Virus record (IMG/VR): IMGVR_UViG_3300042516_001956
Coordinates: 1 to 64,000 of that record
DNA from: a virus
DNA length: 64,000 bases
Reading direction: 5' to 3' (one strand)
Numbering within the stretch: the stretch's first letter is position 1; each line of letters starts with the position of its first letter. Of the stretch, positions 49,518 through 58,127 are shown in pieces. Under the pieces are notes generated by a model that was not told the origin of the DNA, ran no database searches, and worked only from the letters and a program-made list of their open reading frames with translations. The translations under genes and the position numbers were made by a program.

Positions 49518-50168
49518 TTAAAGTTTTCGTAGAAAATTTTCGAAAAGTTGTAATCCAACAGTCTCAATTTCTTTGCGTGATGCTTGACGAATCTGTTTTT
49601 TAGCGTAGTCAATATGTGACTCAACAAAACGACCTTCAACATACATCCACTCTTTGTTCTCCATAATACCTTGAACAAAAGCTCCTGGTGCTGAAGGGTC
49701 AGCAACGATGTCTGCTGCTGTTGCAAGACGCAAATCATCTTGGACTAAATTGTAACCCTCTTTAGTCATTACAACTGAGCCTAGGGCACGTGAAGAAACA
49801 CCCAGATTTACACCAGAATCTATTAAATTCTTGGCTATTTGTCCATAAGGTGTTTCCATAATAAGTGCTTTACCTACAAAAGTATTTCCGTCTTCTTTAA
49901 GGCTAACAATCTTATGAGATACACGTTCAAGATTGAGTGATGGTGTATCAGGATGTCCTAGTTCGCCAAGCGCACGATTAGATTCAATAAGTTCTTTTGT
50001 GTATCGTGCGACTTCATTACGTAATGTTTTCATTTCGTACATGCGATTGTTTCGGTTAACTGTGTCACCGACAAGAAAAATACCTTCAATGTACATTTGT
50101 TTTTTACCGTCTTCTGTTTTTTCGGTAAGATATCTTACATCTTCAATATGTTCTTTAATTAGTTTCAT
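49518..50168 (-). CDS. gp21: Prohead maturation protease (gp21)
   Basis: 216 residues. The serine-protease signature of the T4/herpes protease fold is present: the catalytic His in ALGELGHPDTPS and the Ser in LGVSSRALGSV. The N-terminal IEGIFLVGDTVNRNNRMYEM is also typical. It cuts (L/I)xE sites in gp22, gp23, core proteins and probably the head-packaged proteins at 0.2-4 and 11-12.5 kb. The start shares a base with the preceding stop. Confidence 0.95.
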   Translation of the reverse strand: MKLIKEHIEDVRYLTEKTEDGKKQMYIEGIFLVGDTVNRNNRMYEMKTLRNEVARYTKELIESNRALGELGHPDTPSLNLERVSHKIVSLKEDGNTFVGKALIMETPYGQIAKNLIDSGVNLGVSSRALGSVVMTKEGYNLVQDDLRLATAADIVADPSAPGAFVQGIMENKEWMYVEGRFVESHIDYAKKQIRQASRKEIETVGLQLFENFLRKL

Positions 50169-50530
50169 TAGATGGATGCTCCTGTATATGGGTCAACATT
50201 GTATGTCGCAACTTTAGAAACTTCCATAATAAAAGAACCGCCTGTATTAATTGTTACAACAATGCTTTGAGTATTATTATTTGCAAGTGAGTGTGCAAAG
50301 TCTGCAAAATCCATAACACCACCTGTATGCAAAGCAAGTTGTGGAACACCGTTTCTAACAACTGTAATGCTACCGTTTGTTGACCACATGATTCGTTTAA
50401 TATCTGCGGCCGACACACTTTCGATTGTGGTATTGGCTCTTAAATCATTCAGTGTGATTGTGTAAGTACCCGCATCGACACCACGAATGACTGATGTTCC
50501 TCTTAAACTGTTAGTTATTTCAAATGGCAT
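50168..50530 (-). CDS. Small beta-rich head-operon protein
   Basis: 120 residues starting MPFEITNSLRGTSVIRGVD, with an alternating beta pattern (TYTITLNDLRANTTIESVS, ITVVRNGVPQLALHTGGVMD) and no catalytic motif. It lies between the basic core protein and gp21, where I recall a similar small gene in marine T4-like phages. A head decoration or core role is likely from position only. No clear ribosome site; translation is probably coupled to the gene upstream. Confidence 0.55.
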   Translation of the reverse strand: MPFEITNSLRGTSVIRGVDAGTYTITLNDLRANTTIESVSAADIKRIMWSTNGSITVVRNGVPQLALHTGGVMDFADFAHSLANNNTQSIVVTINTGGSFIMEVSKVATYNVDPYTGASI

Positions 50531-50531
50531 T

Positions 50532-50993
50532 TTATCTTAGTCCCATAGATTTACGACGGCGCATTGACATCTTTCTCTTTAACAATGTGCGTCTAAGTTT
50601 TGCTCTTCTTGTTGTTTTCCATGCACGTTTCAATAAACGTGCTTTACGTAATCTTACTGTTGCTGGTATACGCTTTACTGTATTGCCAGACAAACGATAT
50701 CCTTTTAGTGCTGATTTGCGTACATTTTTCTGTACGATAATCTTACCTTTTTTATTGCGACGAATACGGCGACGAATCTTTTGAACTCTACCCATTTTAA
50801 CAACATTTGGATTTCGTTTCTTTGCAGCCTCTTCTAATACTTCTTCGTCAACTTCAATCTCTTCAAACATCTCATCAACAACGAATGGCTTTATCTCTTC
50901 TAATTTAATAGAAGCTATCTCATCCAATTTTTCATAGATGAGTTCTTTGGCTTCGTCTAATTTATTCTGAAGAATTAGTTCTACAAAATTCAT
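50532..50993 (-). CDS. Prohead core protein with arginine-rich, protamine-like C-terminus
   Basis: 153 residues from the ATG at 50993 (GGAAA upstream; a TTG at 51005 is rejected). The N-terminal 60 residues, MNFVELILQNKLDEAKELIY and an acidic stretch ending in EEIEVDEEVLEE, resemble T4 core proteins. The C-terminal 90 residues are extremely basic (KIRRRIRRNKKGKI, KRKMSMRRRKSMGLR). Acidic-basic partition with protease-type sites suggests a core protein whose basic part stays with the packaged DNA after gp21 cleavage. It overlaps the gene before it by 32 bases. Confidence 0.65.
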   Translation of the reverse strand: MNFVELILQNKLDEAKELIYEKLDEIASIKLEEIKPFVVDEMFEEIEVDEEVLEEAAKKRNPNVVKMGRVQKIRRRIRRNKKGKIIVQKNVRKSALKGYRLSGNTVKRIPATVRLRKARLLKRAWKTTRRAKLRRTLLKRKMSMRRRKSMGLR

Positions 50994-51633
50994 AGAGTTT
51001 TCCAAATGTTGATGCTGATTCTGTTAATTGATTCCAAAAATATTCTTTGTTTTGCTCATCTAAACGCCCATAAACATCTATAAACATTTCTTTTGTTTGT
51101 TCGTTTAGAGAAACATTATTACCATCATTTAAAGCGATTTCATCGGACTCTAAAAATTCTCTGACATATTCCTCAGCTTGAATTGTCGAATCTAAGGCTG
51201 GTCCATATGGAACGCTAAAATATTTCTTTAGTTTGTCGCTCCAATAAAGCGCAACTCTAGTGCCATCTGGATACAATCTTACTGCTTTGCGTTTGATTAC
51301 CAAAACAACCGGTGGGTCCGGTACTAATGGAAAAGCACTACCAACACTGTCGCTTCGTGCTTCGTTCAAATCTTCTCTAACTGCTTGTCTTGCACGTGTA
51401 AAAATTTGTTTATTGCTTGTAATCAAATCAGCCATACGATTGAAAAGATTACGCATGATTTCACGATCAGCATTATTGAACACTGGACGTTCTTCGCCCA
51501 TCTTATCCACTATTTTGTGAATACGTTGGAGCTGTGCTTTGTTTGCTAAACCTGCACGAACAAGAATGTCCAACTTTGAGTAGTCGGACTTTTCTTCTTC
51601 AACAATACATTTAAATTGTAATAATGATTTCAT
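50962..51633 (-). CDS. Head-operon protein of unknown function
   Basis: 223 residues. Helical N-terminus (MKSLLQFKCIVEEEKSD, then KAQLQRIHKIVDKMGEERPV), a beta-containing middle (VVLVIKRKAVRLYPDG, YWSDKLKKYFSVPYG) and a helical C-terminus. No named family recognised. The position between the gp67-like gene and the basic core protein in the portal-protease interval indicates a prohead core or assembly protein. No ribosome site is evident; coupling to the gene upstream is likely. Confidence 0.55.
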   Translation of the reverse strand: MKSLLQFKCIVEEEKSDYSKLDILVRAGLANKAQLQRIHKIVDKMGEERPVFNNADREIMRNLFNRMADLITSNKQIFTRARQAVREDLNEARSDSVGSAFPLVPDPPVVLVIKRKAVRLYPDGTRVALYWSDKLKKYFSVPYGPALDSTIQAEEYVREFLESDEIALNDGNNVSLNEQTKEMFIDVYGRLDEQNKEYFWNQLTESASTFGKLYEFCRTNSSE

Positions 51634-51636
51634 TAA

Positions 51637-51987
51637 TTAATCACGTGATGGTTTTGTAGCAAAAGCTTTTCCTGCTGCAACTGTTCTTTTTCTTAAACTA
51701 GCAAGACCTTCGCCAGCAACATGACCCAATGCACCACCAACAGCAGCACCAACTGGACCACCAACTGAACCTAATGCGCCACCGATAGCAGCACCCTTTA
51801 TACCTTCTTCCATCGCCTCTTCATACTCTTGCTCTTGCTCTTGACCACCAAAAAGAGTTGAAGCAATTTCTTGTTTACGAGTTTGAAGCGCATCAAACGC
51901 TTTTGCTGATAGAATATTTTCTATGCTTTCTTTTGCTGCCACGCTATCGCCAGCAGCAATGTGATTAATAACTTCTTGGATTTGCAT
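51637..51987 (-). CDS. gp67: gp67-like prohead core protein with glycine-zipper domain
   Basis: 116 residues. IAAGDSVAAKESIENILSAK and FDALQTRKQEIASTLFGGQE parallel T4 gp67 (IKSNDLVAARKLF, then IKEEKIAIARNFL). An acidic run EQEQEYEEAMEE follows. Unlike T4 gp67, residues 62-92 form a Gly/Ala-rich zipper (GAAIGGALGSVGGPVGAAVG), then a basic tail. It sits immediately after the portal gene, the T4 order. GGGAG precedes the ATG and an exact late box lies 27-34 bases upstream. Confidence 0.75.
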   Translation of the reverse strand: MQIQEVINHIAAGDSVAAKESIENILSAKAFDALQTRKQEIASTLFGGQEQEQEYEEAMEEGIKGAAIGGALGSVGGPVGAAVGGALGHVAGEGLASLRKRTVAAGKAFATKPSRD

Positions 51988-51999
51988 GGTAACTCCCTA

Positions 52000-53679
52000 T
52001 TATTTGCGTCTATTATTTATACTAATTACTGACTTGTTTACCTCATCATCAAGCTGAGGCGTTAATGATTCCGTTTCATTGGCATTTTCAACGGTATTGT
52101 CAACTGGAGGTTGGTCAGATTGCGGTTGCTGTTCTTCAGCTCCGCCCTGCTGCATTATAGGTCCTTGCATATCATCTGGTAGCGTTTCTTTTTCTTCTTG
52201 TATTTTCTCTCGCATAGCTTCAATTTCCTCATCAGTCATCATTAAAACTTTGTTCATAACATACTGTTGAGAAAAATATCGACCGATATATGGGTCAACT
52301 AAACCTACCATTTGCAATCTATTCTGCAATAACTCTGCTTCACGAAGTTCAGTGAAGTTATTATCTTTACGGAAATCATAATAGATATCTTCTTTGAATT
52401 GTTCCCATTCTTCACGAGTACAAATACCTTTTAAAACTAATTGAATTTTTAAAGCCTCATCAAATAGTTGTGAAAATTTATTACGTAAACGAATAACAAA
52501 TTTTGCAAATTTTAGTTCGTCACGTGTAACTTCTTGTGAACGACCTAGACCAGCCATTCCACCTTCTTGCGATTCTAAGCGTGAGTATGGAACGTTCAGT
52601 GATTGTAATAGTTTCTTTTGGAAATATTTTACATCTTCTAATTCACCAAGATTTTGACCAGCGGGTAAAGTAGTAATTTCTGTTCCTTTACCACCTTCTC
52701 TACGTGGCAACCAGAAATCTTCCAACATCGATAAATGTTTACGTTCATCACGCAGTTCACCAGTATTGGCATCGTAAACCATTTTGTTACGATACTTGAT
52801 CATGATATCACGGAGATATTGTTCGGCTTTACCTTTTGGTAAATTACCAACGTCAATGTAGAAAATACGGCGTTCTGGCGCACGTGAAATACGATAGATA
52901 ACAATCGCATCTTCAATCATACGTAACTGATTGAGTGGCTTGATTGCTTTGTGTAGATATGAAATAACAAAAGTATTCTTTGCATCCATCAAACCTGAAT
53001 TAACATTAATAATGGATTCTGGTGCAATACGAAGACCTTGAGTTACGTTTGCAGTAAACGTTTGAGTTGTTGTACCTCGGTCATTGTACACATAATATTC
53101 AGCAACAGATTCGACAATTAAAGCACCGGTTTTGGGATCTCTTTCTTTTTTGACTTCACGCACTTTACGAATTTTACGTGGGTCAATATAACGGAGTTCT
53201 TGAATACCTTCTTTTGGATTCTTATCATTAACTACCACATGGTAGAACATGCGACCGTCAATGTACCAACGTTTAAATAAGTCGTCGGCTAAGTTTGAAA
53301 AGTTTAACATCTTTTGGACATTATCAAACTCTTCAATAATTTTTTTCTTAATTGATTCTGGTTGTTTCAGATTATCTAAAACAATATCAACAACTTTGCC
53401 TCTATCATCGTGTGTTATGGCTTCATTGACGATTTCATCAATTGCCATTTGACACTCTGGATGATTGGACATTTCACGGTAACGAGTGATAAGTTCTATC
53501 TCATTACGAACTGAACCTTCTAAATCTACGTATGTGCCATAATACGCATTTTGCGTAATAGTAACAGCACCGTCATCTAGTTGTGCAGCGGAAGGAAGAA
53601 CGAAAGATGATTGTTCAGGTTTTTCTTTCTGAACAACATCTTTCGAACCTAAAGTAAAGCCAAACAGCTTAATCGCCAC
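52000..53679 (-). CDS. gp20: Portal vertex protein (gp20)
   Basis: 559 residues from a GTG at 53679 with AAGGA upstream. NAYYGTYVDLEGSVRNEIEL, YREMSNHPECQMAIDEIVNE, RFYYH-type MFYHVVVNDKNPKEGI, and YRISRAPERRIFYIDVGNLP are strongly conserved in T4-type portals. The C-terminal 60 residues are Gln/Pro/Glu-rich. It forms the dodecameric DNA gate and the initiator of head assembly. A terminator separates it from gp19 upstream. Confidence 0.96.
   Translation of the reverse strand: MAIKLFGFTLGSKDVVQKEKPEQSSFVLPSAAQLDDGAVTITQNAYYGTYVDLEGSVRNEIELITRYREMSNHPECQMAIDEIVNEAITHDDRGKVVDIVLDNLKQPESIKKKIIEEFDNVQKMLNFSNLADDLFKRWYIDGRMFYHVVVNDKNPKEGIQELRYIDPRKIRKVREVKKERDPKTGALIVESVAEYYVYNDRGTTTQTFTANVTQGLRIAPESIINVNSGLMDAKNTFVISYLHKAIKPLNQLRMIEDAIVIYRISRAPERRIFYIDVGNLPKGKAEQYLRDIMIKYRNKMVYDANTGELRDERKHLSMLEDFWLPRREGGKGTEITTLPAGQNLGELEDVKYFQKKLLQSLNVPYSRLESQEGGMAGLGRSQEVTRDELKFAKFVIRLRNKFSQLFDEALKIQLVLKGICTREEWEQFKEDIYYDFRKDNNFTELREAELLQNRLQMVGLVDPYIGRYFSQQYVMNKVLMMTDEEIEAMREKIQEEKETLPDDMQGPIMQQGGAEEQQPQSDQPPVDNTVENANETESLTPQLDDEVNKSVISINNRRK
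52014..52021 (-). promoter_or_regulatory. T4-type late promoter before gp67-like gene
   Basis: Exact TATAAATA on the minus strand within the last codons of the portal gene, 27-34 bases before the gp67-like ATG. Confidence 0.6.
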
Positions 53680-53700
53680 TAGAATTTTCCTTTCATTTTA

Positions 53701-53732
53701 TAATAAAAAGTAGGGGTGTCCCCCCTACTTTT
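53701..53732 (-). terminator. Terminator after tail-tube gene
   Basis: Eleven-base perfect stem AAAAGTAGGGG/CCCCTACTTTT with a five-base loop, overlapping the gp19 stop codon and followed by TATT on the minus strand. It separates tail from head transcripts. Confidence 0.9.
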
Positions 53733-54276
53733 AGACCACACCGTCTGCTACTGCTTCCCACCACTGATAGGTAAGCGTTACAGAAAATTCTTCAATAGTA
53801 TCATTTGAGCCCCAATCAACATCGATTGGAGTGATATCTGTTGGAAATAAACCTACAAATTTATATTTTTTAATTGAGTTACCTGCTTTTCCAAACTGAG
53901 TAACTTCACCATCAACAGTATATCCTAGTGGTGTTCCAGCAATTGGATTACGAACATTAAGATTATGGCTATTAATGCCATTCATCCAACGTTCAAATGC
54001 ATTACGAACTGCAAAGTCTTCATCGTTGATAATTGTAACTGTCCAATCTGCAAAAGTACGATTACCTACGAACTTTAATTCACGACCGAAGTATTGAACA
54101 GGCACAACGCCCAGAGTTGAACCTGGAAGTTGTGCTGTTTTACACATGAACGTCATTTTTGTTTGTGCGTTTCCTGGTAATGAGAATGCAGGAAACGGCA
54201 TACTCACTTCAAACAGATTAGGACGTGCGCCGTCACTTTGAAGTTGAGAGCGGAATTGATTTACGTTAAATGCCAT
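53731..54276 (-). CDS. gp19: Tail tube protein (gp19)
   Basis: 181 residues, near T4 gp19 (163). FRSQLQSDGARPNLFEVSMP, FMCKTAQLPGSTLGVVPVQY and FADWTVTIINDEDFAVRNAF are the conserved tube segments; the C-terminal EEFSVTLTYQWWE is also typical. CAGGAG precedes the ATG. It polymerises into the inner tail tube through which DNA passes, surrounded by gp18. Confidence 0.95.
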   Translation of the reverse strand: MAFNVNQFRSQLQSDGARPNLFEVSMPFPAFSLPGNAQTKMTFMCKTAQLPGSTLGVVPVQYFGRELKFVGNRTFADWTVTIINDEDFAVRNAFERWMNGINSHNLNVRNPIAGTPLGYTVDGEVTQFGKAGNSIKKYKFVGLFPTDITPIDVDWGSNDTIEEFSVTLTYQWWEAVADGVV

Positions 54277-54298
54277 TTATTTTCTCCTGTTTCTCTCT

Positions 54299-54306
54299 TA
54301 TTTATG
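54299..54306 (-). promoter_or_regulatory. Probable late promoter before gp19
   Basis: CATAAATA on the minus strand, one mismatch from the T4 late box, overlapping the sheath stop codon and 23-30 bases before the gp19 ATG. Confidence 0.45.
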
Positions 54307-55990
54307 CCGCACCTACGACTTCATTGAAAGATACTCCCGTACGAACTGCTACGAAGTTCAATTGAATGAAGTTGATAGAACGTGCTGGTTTAATATAGAT
54401 GTCACCAACGAATTCATTACGATCAATAACTTCTCCAGTGTTGTTTGTATCGTCACACACAACTCGATAGTCTGTGATACCACGACGACCTTGAACGTCA
54501 CGTAAGAATGGCTCAACTAGAGCAACAAACTGTGCGCGTGTGAATTGATCATTAAATTCAAACAACGAGAAACGTGCTGCACGTGAAATTGCTTTTTCAA
54601 GAGTGATGAATAAACGACGAACATTGATACGATCAAATGCACTTGGCTTGCTCAGTAATGTTTTGTCACCGAACAGAACTGTACCTTCTCCTGGGAAAGA
54701 AACAACAGGATTTACGCCAACAGAATACAATGAATCACGTTCTGATTTTAGTGGATTCCAAGCAAGTTTTACAACGTTCTTGATAACGCCACGATTTAAA
54801 CCACCAGGTGAAAACCATGGGTCACGTTCTTGGTCTGTTCTTACACACAGACCAGCAATGTCACCGTTTAATGGTACCCAACGATAAACATCACTGTATT
54901 TGTCGTATTGATATTTGTAACCAGAATCTAGAACTGCATATGAAGATGATGTAAGTGAATTACGGAATGTAGTAATGTCACTAACTTCATTACCAGAATT
55001 GTCCACAACACTTGCTTTGGTTGGTGAAACAAATGCAACGCAATCTTTACGTGTTCCTACAATATTGTCAATAACATAACTTGAAATTGTAGAATTACCT
55101 GTGCCAGTTACACAGAGTGAAATGTCTACTGATTCTGCATTCTTGAATTGGTCCCAGCTTGTAGTAATTTGTGAAGTATCAACTGTACCATCTGCTCCAC
55201 CAGACAACGAGAACGTTACATTACCAGTTGTGTTTGCAAAACTAGATGCATTCGCTGATGAACCCCATGCTGTTCCTACACCAGTATTTTGTGTTGGATG
55301 TGACAACCACCAAATATATTTTGACTTAGATTGAATTACATTCTTGTAGTAATTTGAATTTCCAGAGTCATCTTTAGCGTCAGATGCTTTCGAAACAAAT
55401 GAATATTTTTCAAGAACTGTGCCTTCTGTACCACTAAACAATCCATCTTGGTCTACAACAACAACATGAAGTTCGTCAAACGAACCATTTCTTGCTGCTA
55501 CATAACTTGAATTACTTGGTGCAGATGTAAATTGAGTTTTATATGCCCAAGTTGAATATGATGCAGCATCAGCCATAGAAACGCTTAATGAGTTACCTAA
55601 AGCACCAGCCCAACGTGCGCCGAAACCGTTATAAGAATTTGCAGCATATCCTGTATGATTTTCTTCATAATCGCTTTGATTTTTAATCAACAAACCAGTA
55701 CCGTTTGCTGTAGCATTCAAAGTAGATGATGAATTGAATGCACGAACGACTTTTAGATTATTTCCGTATGCAAGAAAGTTTGCAGCAGAGAACCAGTATT
55801 CATAATTTGTGCTATCTGGTTTACCAAATGAATCGACTAAACGAACTTCATCGGAAACAGTTGTAACTTCACCACATGGTCCCCAAGCAAAAGGTCCTAC
55901 AAAAGCACCTGTAGAAGTGCCCACTGAAGGAATAACTGTAGTCAGGTCAATCTCTGATACATTTACTCCAGGTGATAATTGAAATGCCAT
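54302..55990 (-). CDS. gp18: Tail sheath protein (gp18)
   Basis: 562 residues. The N-terminus LSPGVNVSEIDLTTVIPSVG and FVGPFAWGPCGEVTTVSDEV, and the C-terminal block INVRRLFITLEKAISRAARF with a following RDVQGRRGITDY are standard for contractile sheaths. The middle is the variable protruding domain. It is somewhat shorter than T4 gp18 (659). AAGGAG precedes the ATG. It contracts to drive the tube through the envelope. Confidence 0.96.
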   Translation of the reverse strand: MAFQLSPGVNVSEIDLTTVIPSVGTSTGAFVGPFAWGPCGEVTTVSDEVRLVDSFGKPDSTNYEYWFSAANFLAYGNNLKVVRAFNSSSTLNATANGTGLLIKNQSDYEENHTGYAANSYNGFGARWAGALGNSLSVSMADAASYSTWAYKTQFTSAPSNSSYVAARNGSFDELHVVVVDQDGLFSGTEGTVLEKYSFVSKASDAKDDSGNSNYYKNVIQSKSKYIWWLSHPTQNTGVGTAWGSSANASSFANTTGNVTFSLSGGADGTVDTSQITTSWDQFKNAESVDISLCVTGTGNSTISSYVIDNIVGTRKDCVAFVSPTKASVVDNSGNEVSDITTFRNSLTSSSYAVLDSGYKYQYDKYSDVYRWVPLNGDIAGLCVRTDQERDPWFSPGGLNRGVIKNVVKLAWNPLKSERDSLYSVGVNPVVSFPGEGTVLFGDKTLLSKPSAFDRINVRRLFITLEKAISRAARFSLFEFNDQFTRAQFVALVEPFLRDVQGRRGITDYRVVCDDTNNTGEVIDRNEFVGDIYIKPARSINFIQLNFVAVRTGVSFNEVVGAA

Positions 55991-56031
55991 TGGATTTCTC
56001 CTTTATTGTTTGGGTCAATTTTCTTTTTGTT

Positions 56032-56043
56032 ATTGTATTTAGT
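56032..56043 (-). promoter_or_regulatory. Late-promoter-like 12-mer before gp18
   Basis: The minus strand reads ACTAAATACAAT in the 56-base gap between gp17 and gp18, identical to the element upstream of the head-packaged polyprotein at 4004-4015. Confidence 0.4.
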
Positions 56044-56046
56044 TTT

Positions 56047-57678
56047 TTATAAATTTGATGATAAATAGCCAGCTGGAGGCTCCCATAAATCTCCATCAGC
56101 AATCTCAGCTTCTCTAGACAATCCATCTTCAATAAAACCAAATGGAAGCATGTTTTCTTCTCCAAGCATGTTTTGCTCTTCCAGCATAATTTTACGAATG
56201 TCAATTCGTGTCTCATCTTTGAAAAACGCTTGCGCTGTCAACCAAGAATATACCACCAAACCCATAACGATATCATCATTATTGCCCTCTTCGGCAGCAT
56301 AAGTATCTTTGGTGCGAACAAATGTGTTCAGTTCAGCTATGGTGTTAAAATCATTGATAATTAGTTTGTCATTTTCTATCAATGTTTTTAAGTTCGCACA
56401 ACCAATTTTCTTGACTGATTTGGTGGTTTTAATACCAAAAGCCACTGAACGTTTGAATCCAGATGAGATACTTTGACCTTTGATATGATGATGCTCAAGT
56501 CTATAAATGTTTCCGTACTCCAAATCATAATGTAGTATGTCCACCACCTGCTGACCGACATTATTGGTTTCAATCAAAACATAAGCTTCATTATACCGAT
56601 TTGCCAATGCATAAATTACCGTAGGTAAAAACATTAACGGTAATTTATTATTACGATACAGTGCAACTTGTTTGTAGGGAGCTTCAGTTGCATCAATAAT
56701 ATTGATTGTGTGATAGTCTAGGTTAACACCTTCCGAGCAGTCTACAGTAGCAATGTAGATTCTTCCTGGTTTAGGATTTTCATATATGGCTAAATGACCA
56801 TCATCTTCAATACGCATTGGGTCATGGAACGCCATTGAGCGTAGTTTGGCACCAGATATTAGGGTAGCAGCCGAACCAATAAACTCAGTCTCAAACTCTT
56901 GTCGGAACTGTTCTTCCGAAGTGTTTCTTATCGTTTCTTCTTTCCACTTTTCATCTCGGCCTGGTACCATTGACCAGTGAACTTCAAGTGTTTTATATGT
57001 TGACCGATTTTCAATCGCATCTGTCCACATTTTATAAAACAGATTTAAGCCATTAGGCGTAGAAACAATAATTACTTTTGAGGATTTACCAGATGAAATA
57101 ACAGGATAAGTAGAAGTGAAAAAGTCCACTGCCATGTTATGTGGAACGAACGCAAACTCATCAAGAAAAATTAAATTATATGTACCGCCACGAACACCCG
57201 CAGAAGATGTAGCATATGCATAAATCTTAGAACCGTTTTCTAATTCAATTGAACGTTTATTCCAGTTTATGATGCCTTGTTGAAGCCATGATGGAAGATA
57301 TTCAAAAGCTTTCTGAATTTTGCCTAGGATGTCTTGTGCAAGTTGGAGTTTGTTTGCAAGAATACCAATAACATATTCTTCATTGAACAAAGCCGACCAT
57401 AACATGTAACCAACAGTCGTAGTTGTTTTACCAACTTGGCGTGGCATCTTTGCAATACAGAAACGATTGTCATGAAATGTGCGAACCATGTTTTCTTGAA
57501 AGTCCCACATTTCAAATGGCACAAGACCACGGTCAACGTTGACAATCTTTACATAGTTTCGAATAAAATATACTGGGTCTTCAGCACATTTTGCTATTTC
57601 TAAAACTTGTTCTTCAGTATAGGATATTTCAACACCGGCTTTTTTTAACCGGGCATTACCAAGGTATCCGTCTTCCAT
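56047..57678 (-). CDS. gp17: Terminase large subunit (gp17)
   Basis: 543 residues. Walker A MPRQVGKTTT (78-87), Walker B LIFLDEFAF (169-177) and the coupling motif IIVSTPNG give the ATPase. ATVDCSEGVNLDYHTINIID, then VLIETNNVG and a final NDDIVMGLV supply the RNase H-like nuclease acids. It pumps DNA into the prohead and cuts concatemers. The start is four bases past the Dps-like stop, with a weak ribosome site. Confidence 0.96.
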   Translation of the reverse strand: MEDGYLGNARLKKAGVEISYTEEQVLEIAKCAEDPVYFIRNYVKIVNVDRGLVPFEMWDFQENMVRTFHDNRFCIAKMPRQVGKTTTTVGYMLWSALFNEEYVIGILANKLQLAQDILGKIQKAFEYLPSWLQQGIINWNKRSIELENGSKIYAYATSSAGVRGGTYNLIFLDEFAFVPHNMAVDFFTSTYPVISSGKSSKVIIVSTPNGLNLFYKMWTDAIENRSTYKTLEVHWSMVPGRDEKWKEETIRNTSEEQFRQEFETEFIGSAATLISGAKLRSMAFHDPMRIEDDGHLAIYENPKPGRIYIATVDCSEGVNLDYHTINIIDATEAPYKQVALYRNNKLPLMFLPTVIYALANRYNEAYVLIETNNVGQQVVDILHYDLEYGNIYRLEHHHIKGQSISSGFKRSVAFGIKTTKSVKKIGCANLKTLIENDKLIINDFNTIAELNTFVRTKDTYAAEEGNNDDIVMGLVVYSWLTAQAFFKDETRIDIRKIMLEEQNMLGEENMLPFGFIEDGLSREAEIADGDLWEPPAGYLSSNL

Positions 57679-57681
57679 TTT

Positions 57682-58116
57682 TTATCGTGTAAAACTTCTC
57701 AACATCCATCCGTGTTTTTGATGAGCATCTAAAATATCTTGTAAAAAGTTTCCTACTGCTGGCTCATCAGCAGCATCAGCAAGAGCAATTCCTGAACGGA
57801 GTTCCATAATAAATTTATCATTATCGTTTGCAAGTTCACTCATCATAATAAGTGGTGATGGAATAGCCACCAAGTCGTTGACTTTGGAAAGCTCAATCAT
57901 TCTTGCCAATGATGTTGGAGTGTATGAACCTAATGCACGAATATGTTCTGCAATTGAATCTGTTTGGTCAAATACAGCATCATAGAATGTTCCTAAAAAT
58001 CCATGATACTCTGCAAAATTAGGACCTTCTACATTCCAATGGAATGTGTGTGCTTTGAAGTACAAACCAAAATTTGTACCAAGAATAACTTTCATCTGTT
58101 CTATTAATTGTTCCAT
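57682..58116 (-). CDS. Dps/ferritin-like protein
   Basis: 144 residues. HTFHWNVEGPNFAEYHGFLG and DQTDSIAEHIRALG are the Dps ferroxidase signature. Against E. coli Dps the residues H26, H38, D53 and E57 keep the spacing of H51, H63, D78 and E82, but the position of D67 is Gly (G42). The four-helix length is normal, without a DNA-binding lysine tail. GAGGAAA precedes the ATG. It is inserted between gp16 and gp17, the two terminase genes. Iron storage, peroxide removal or a virion/DNA role are all possible. Confidence 0.85.
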   Translation of the reverse strand: MEQLIEQMKVILGTNFGLYFKAHTFHWNVEGPNFAEYHGFLGTFYDAVFDQTDSIAEHIRALGSYTPTSLARMIELSKVNDLVAIPSPLIMMSELANDNDKFIMELRSGIALADAADEPAVGNFLQDILDAHQKHGWMLRSFTR

Positions 58117-58127
58117 TGTTTCCTCAA

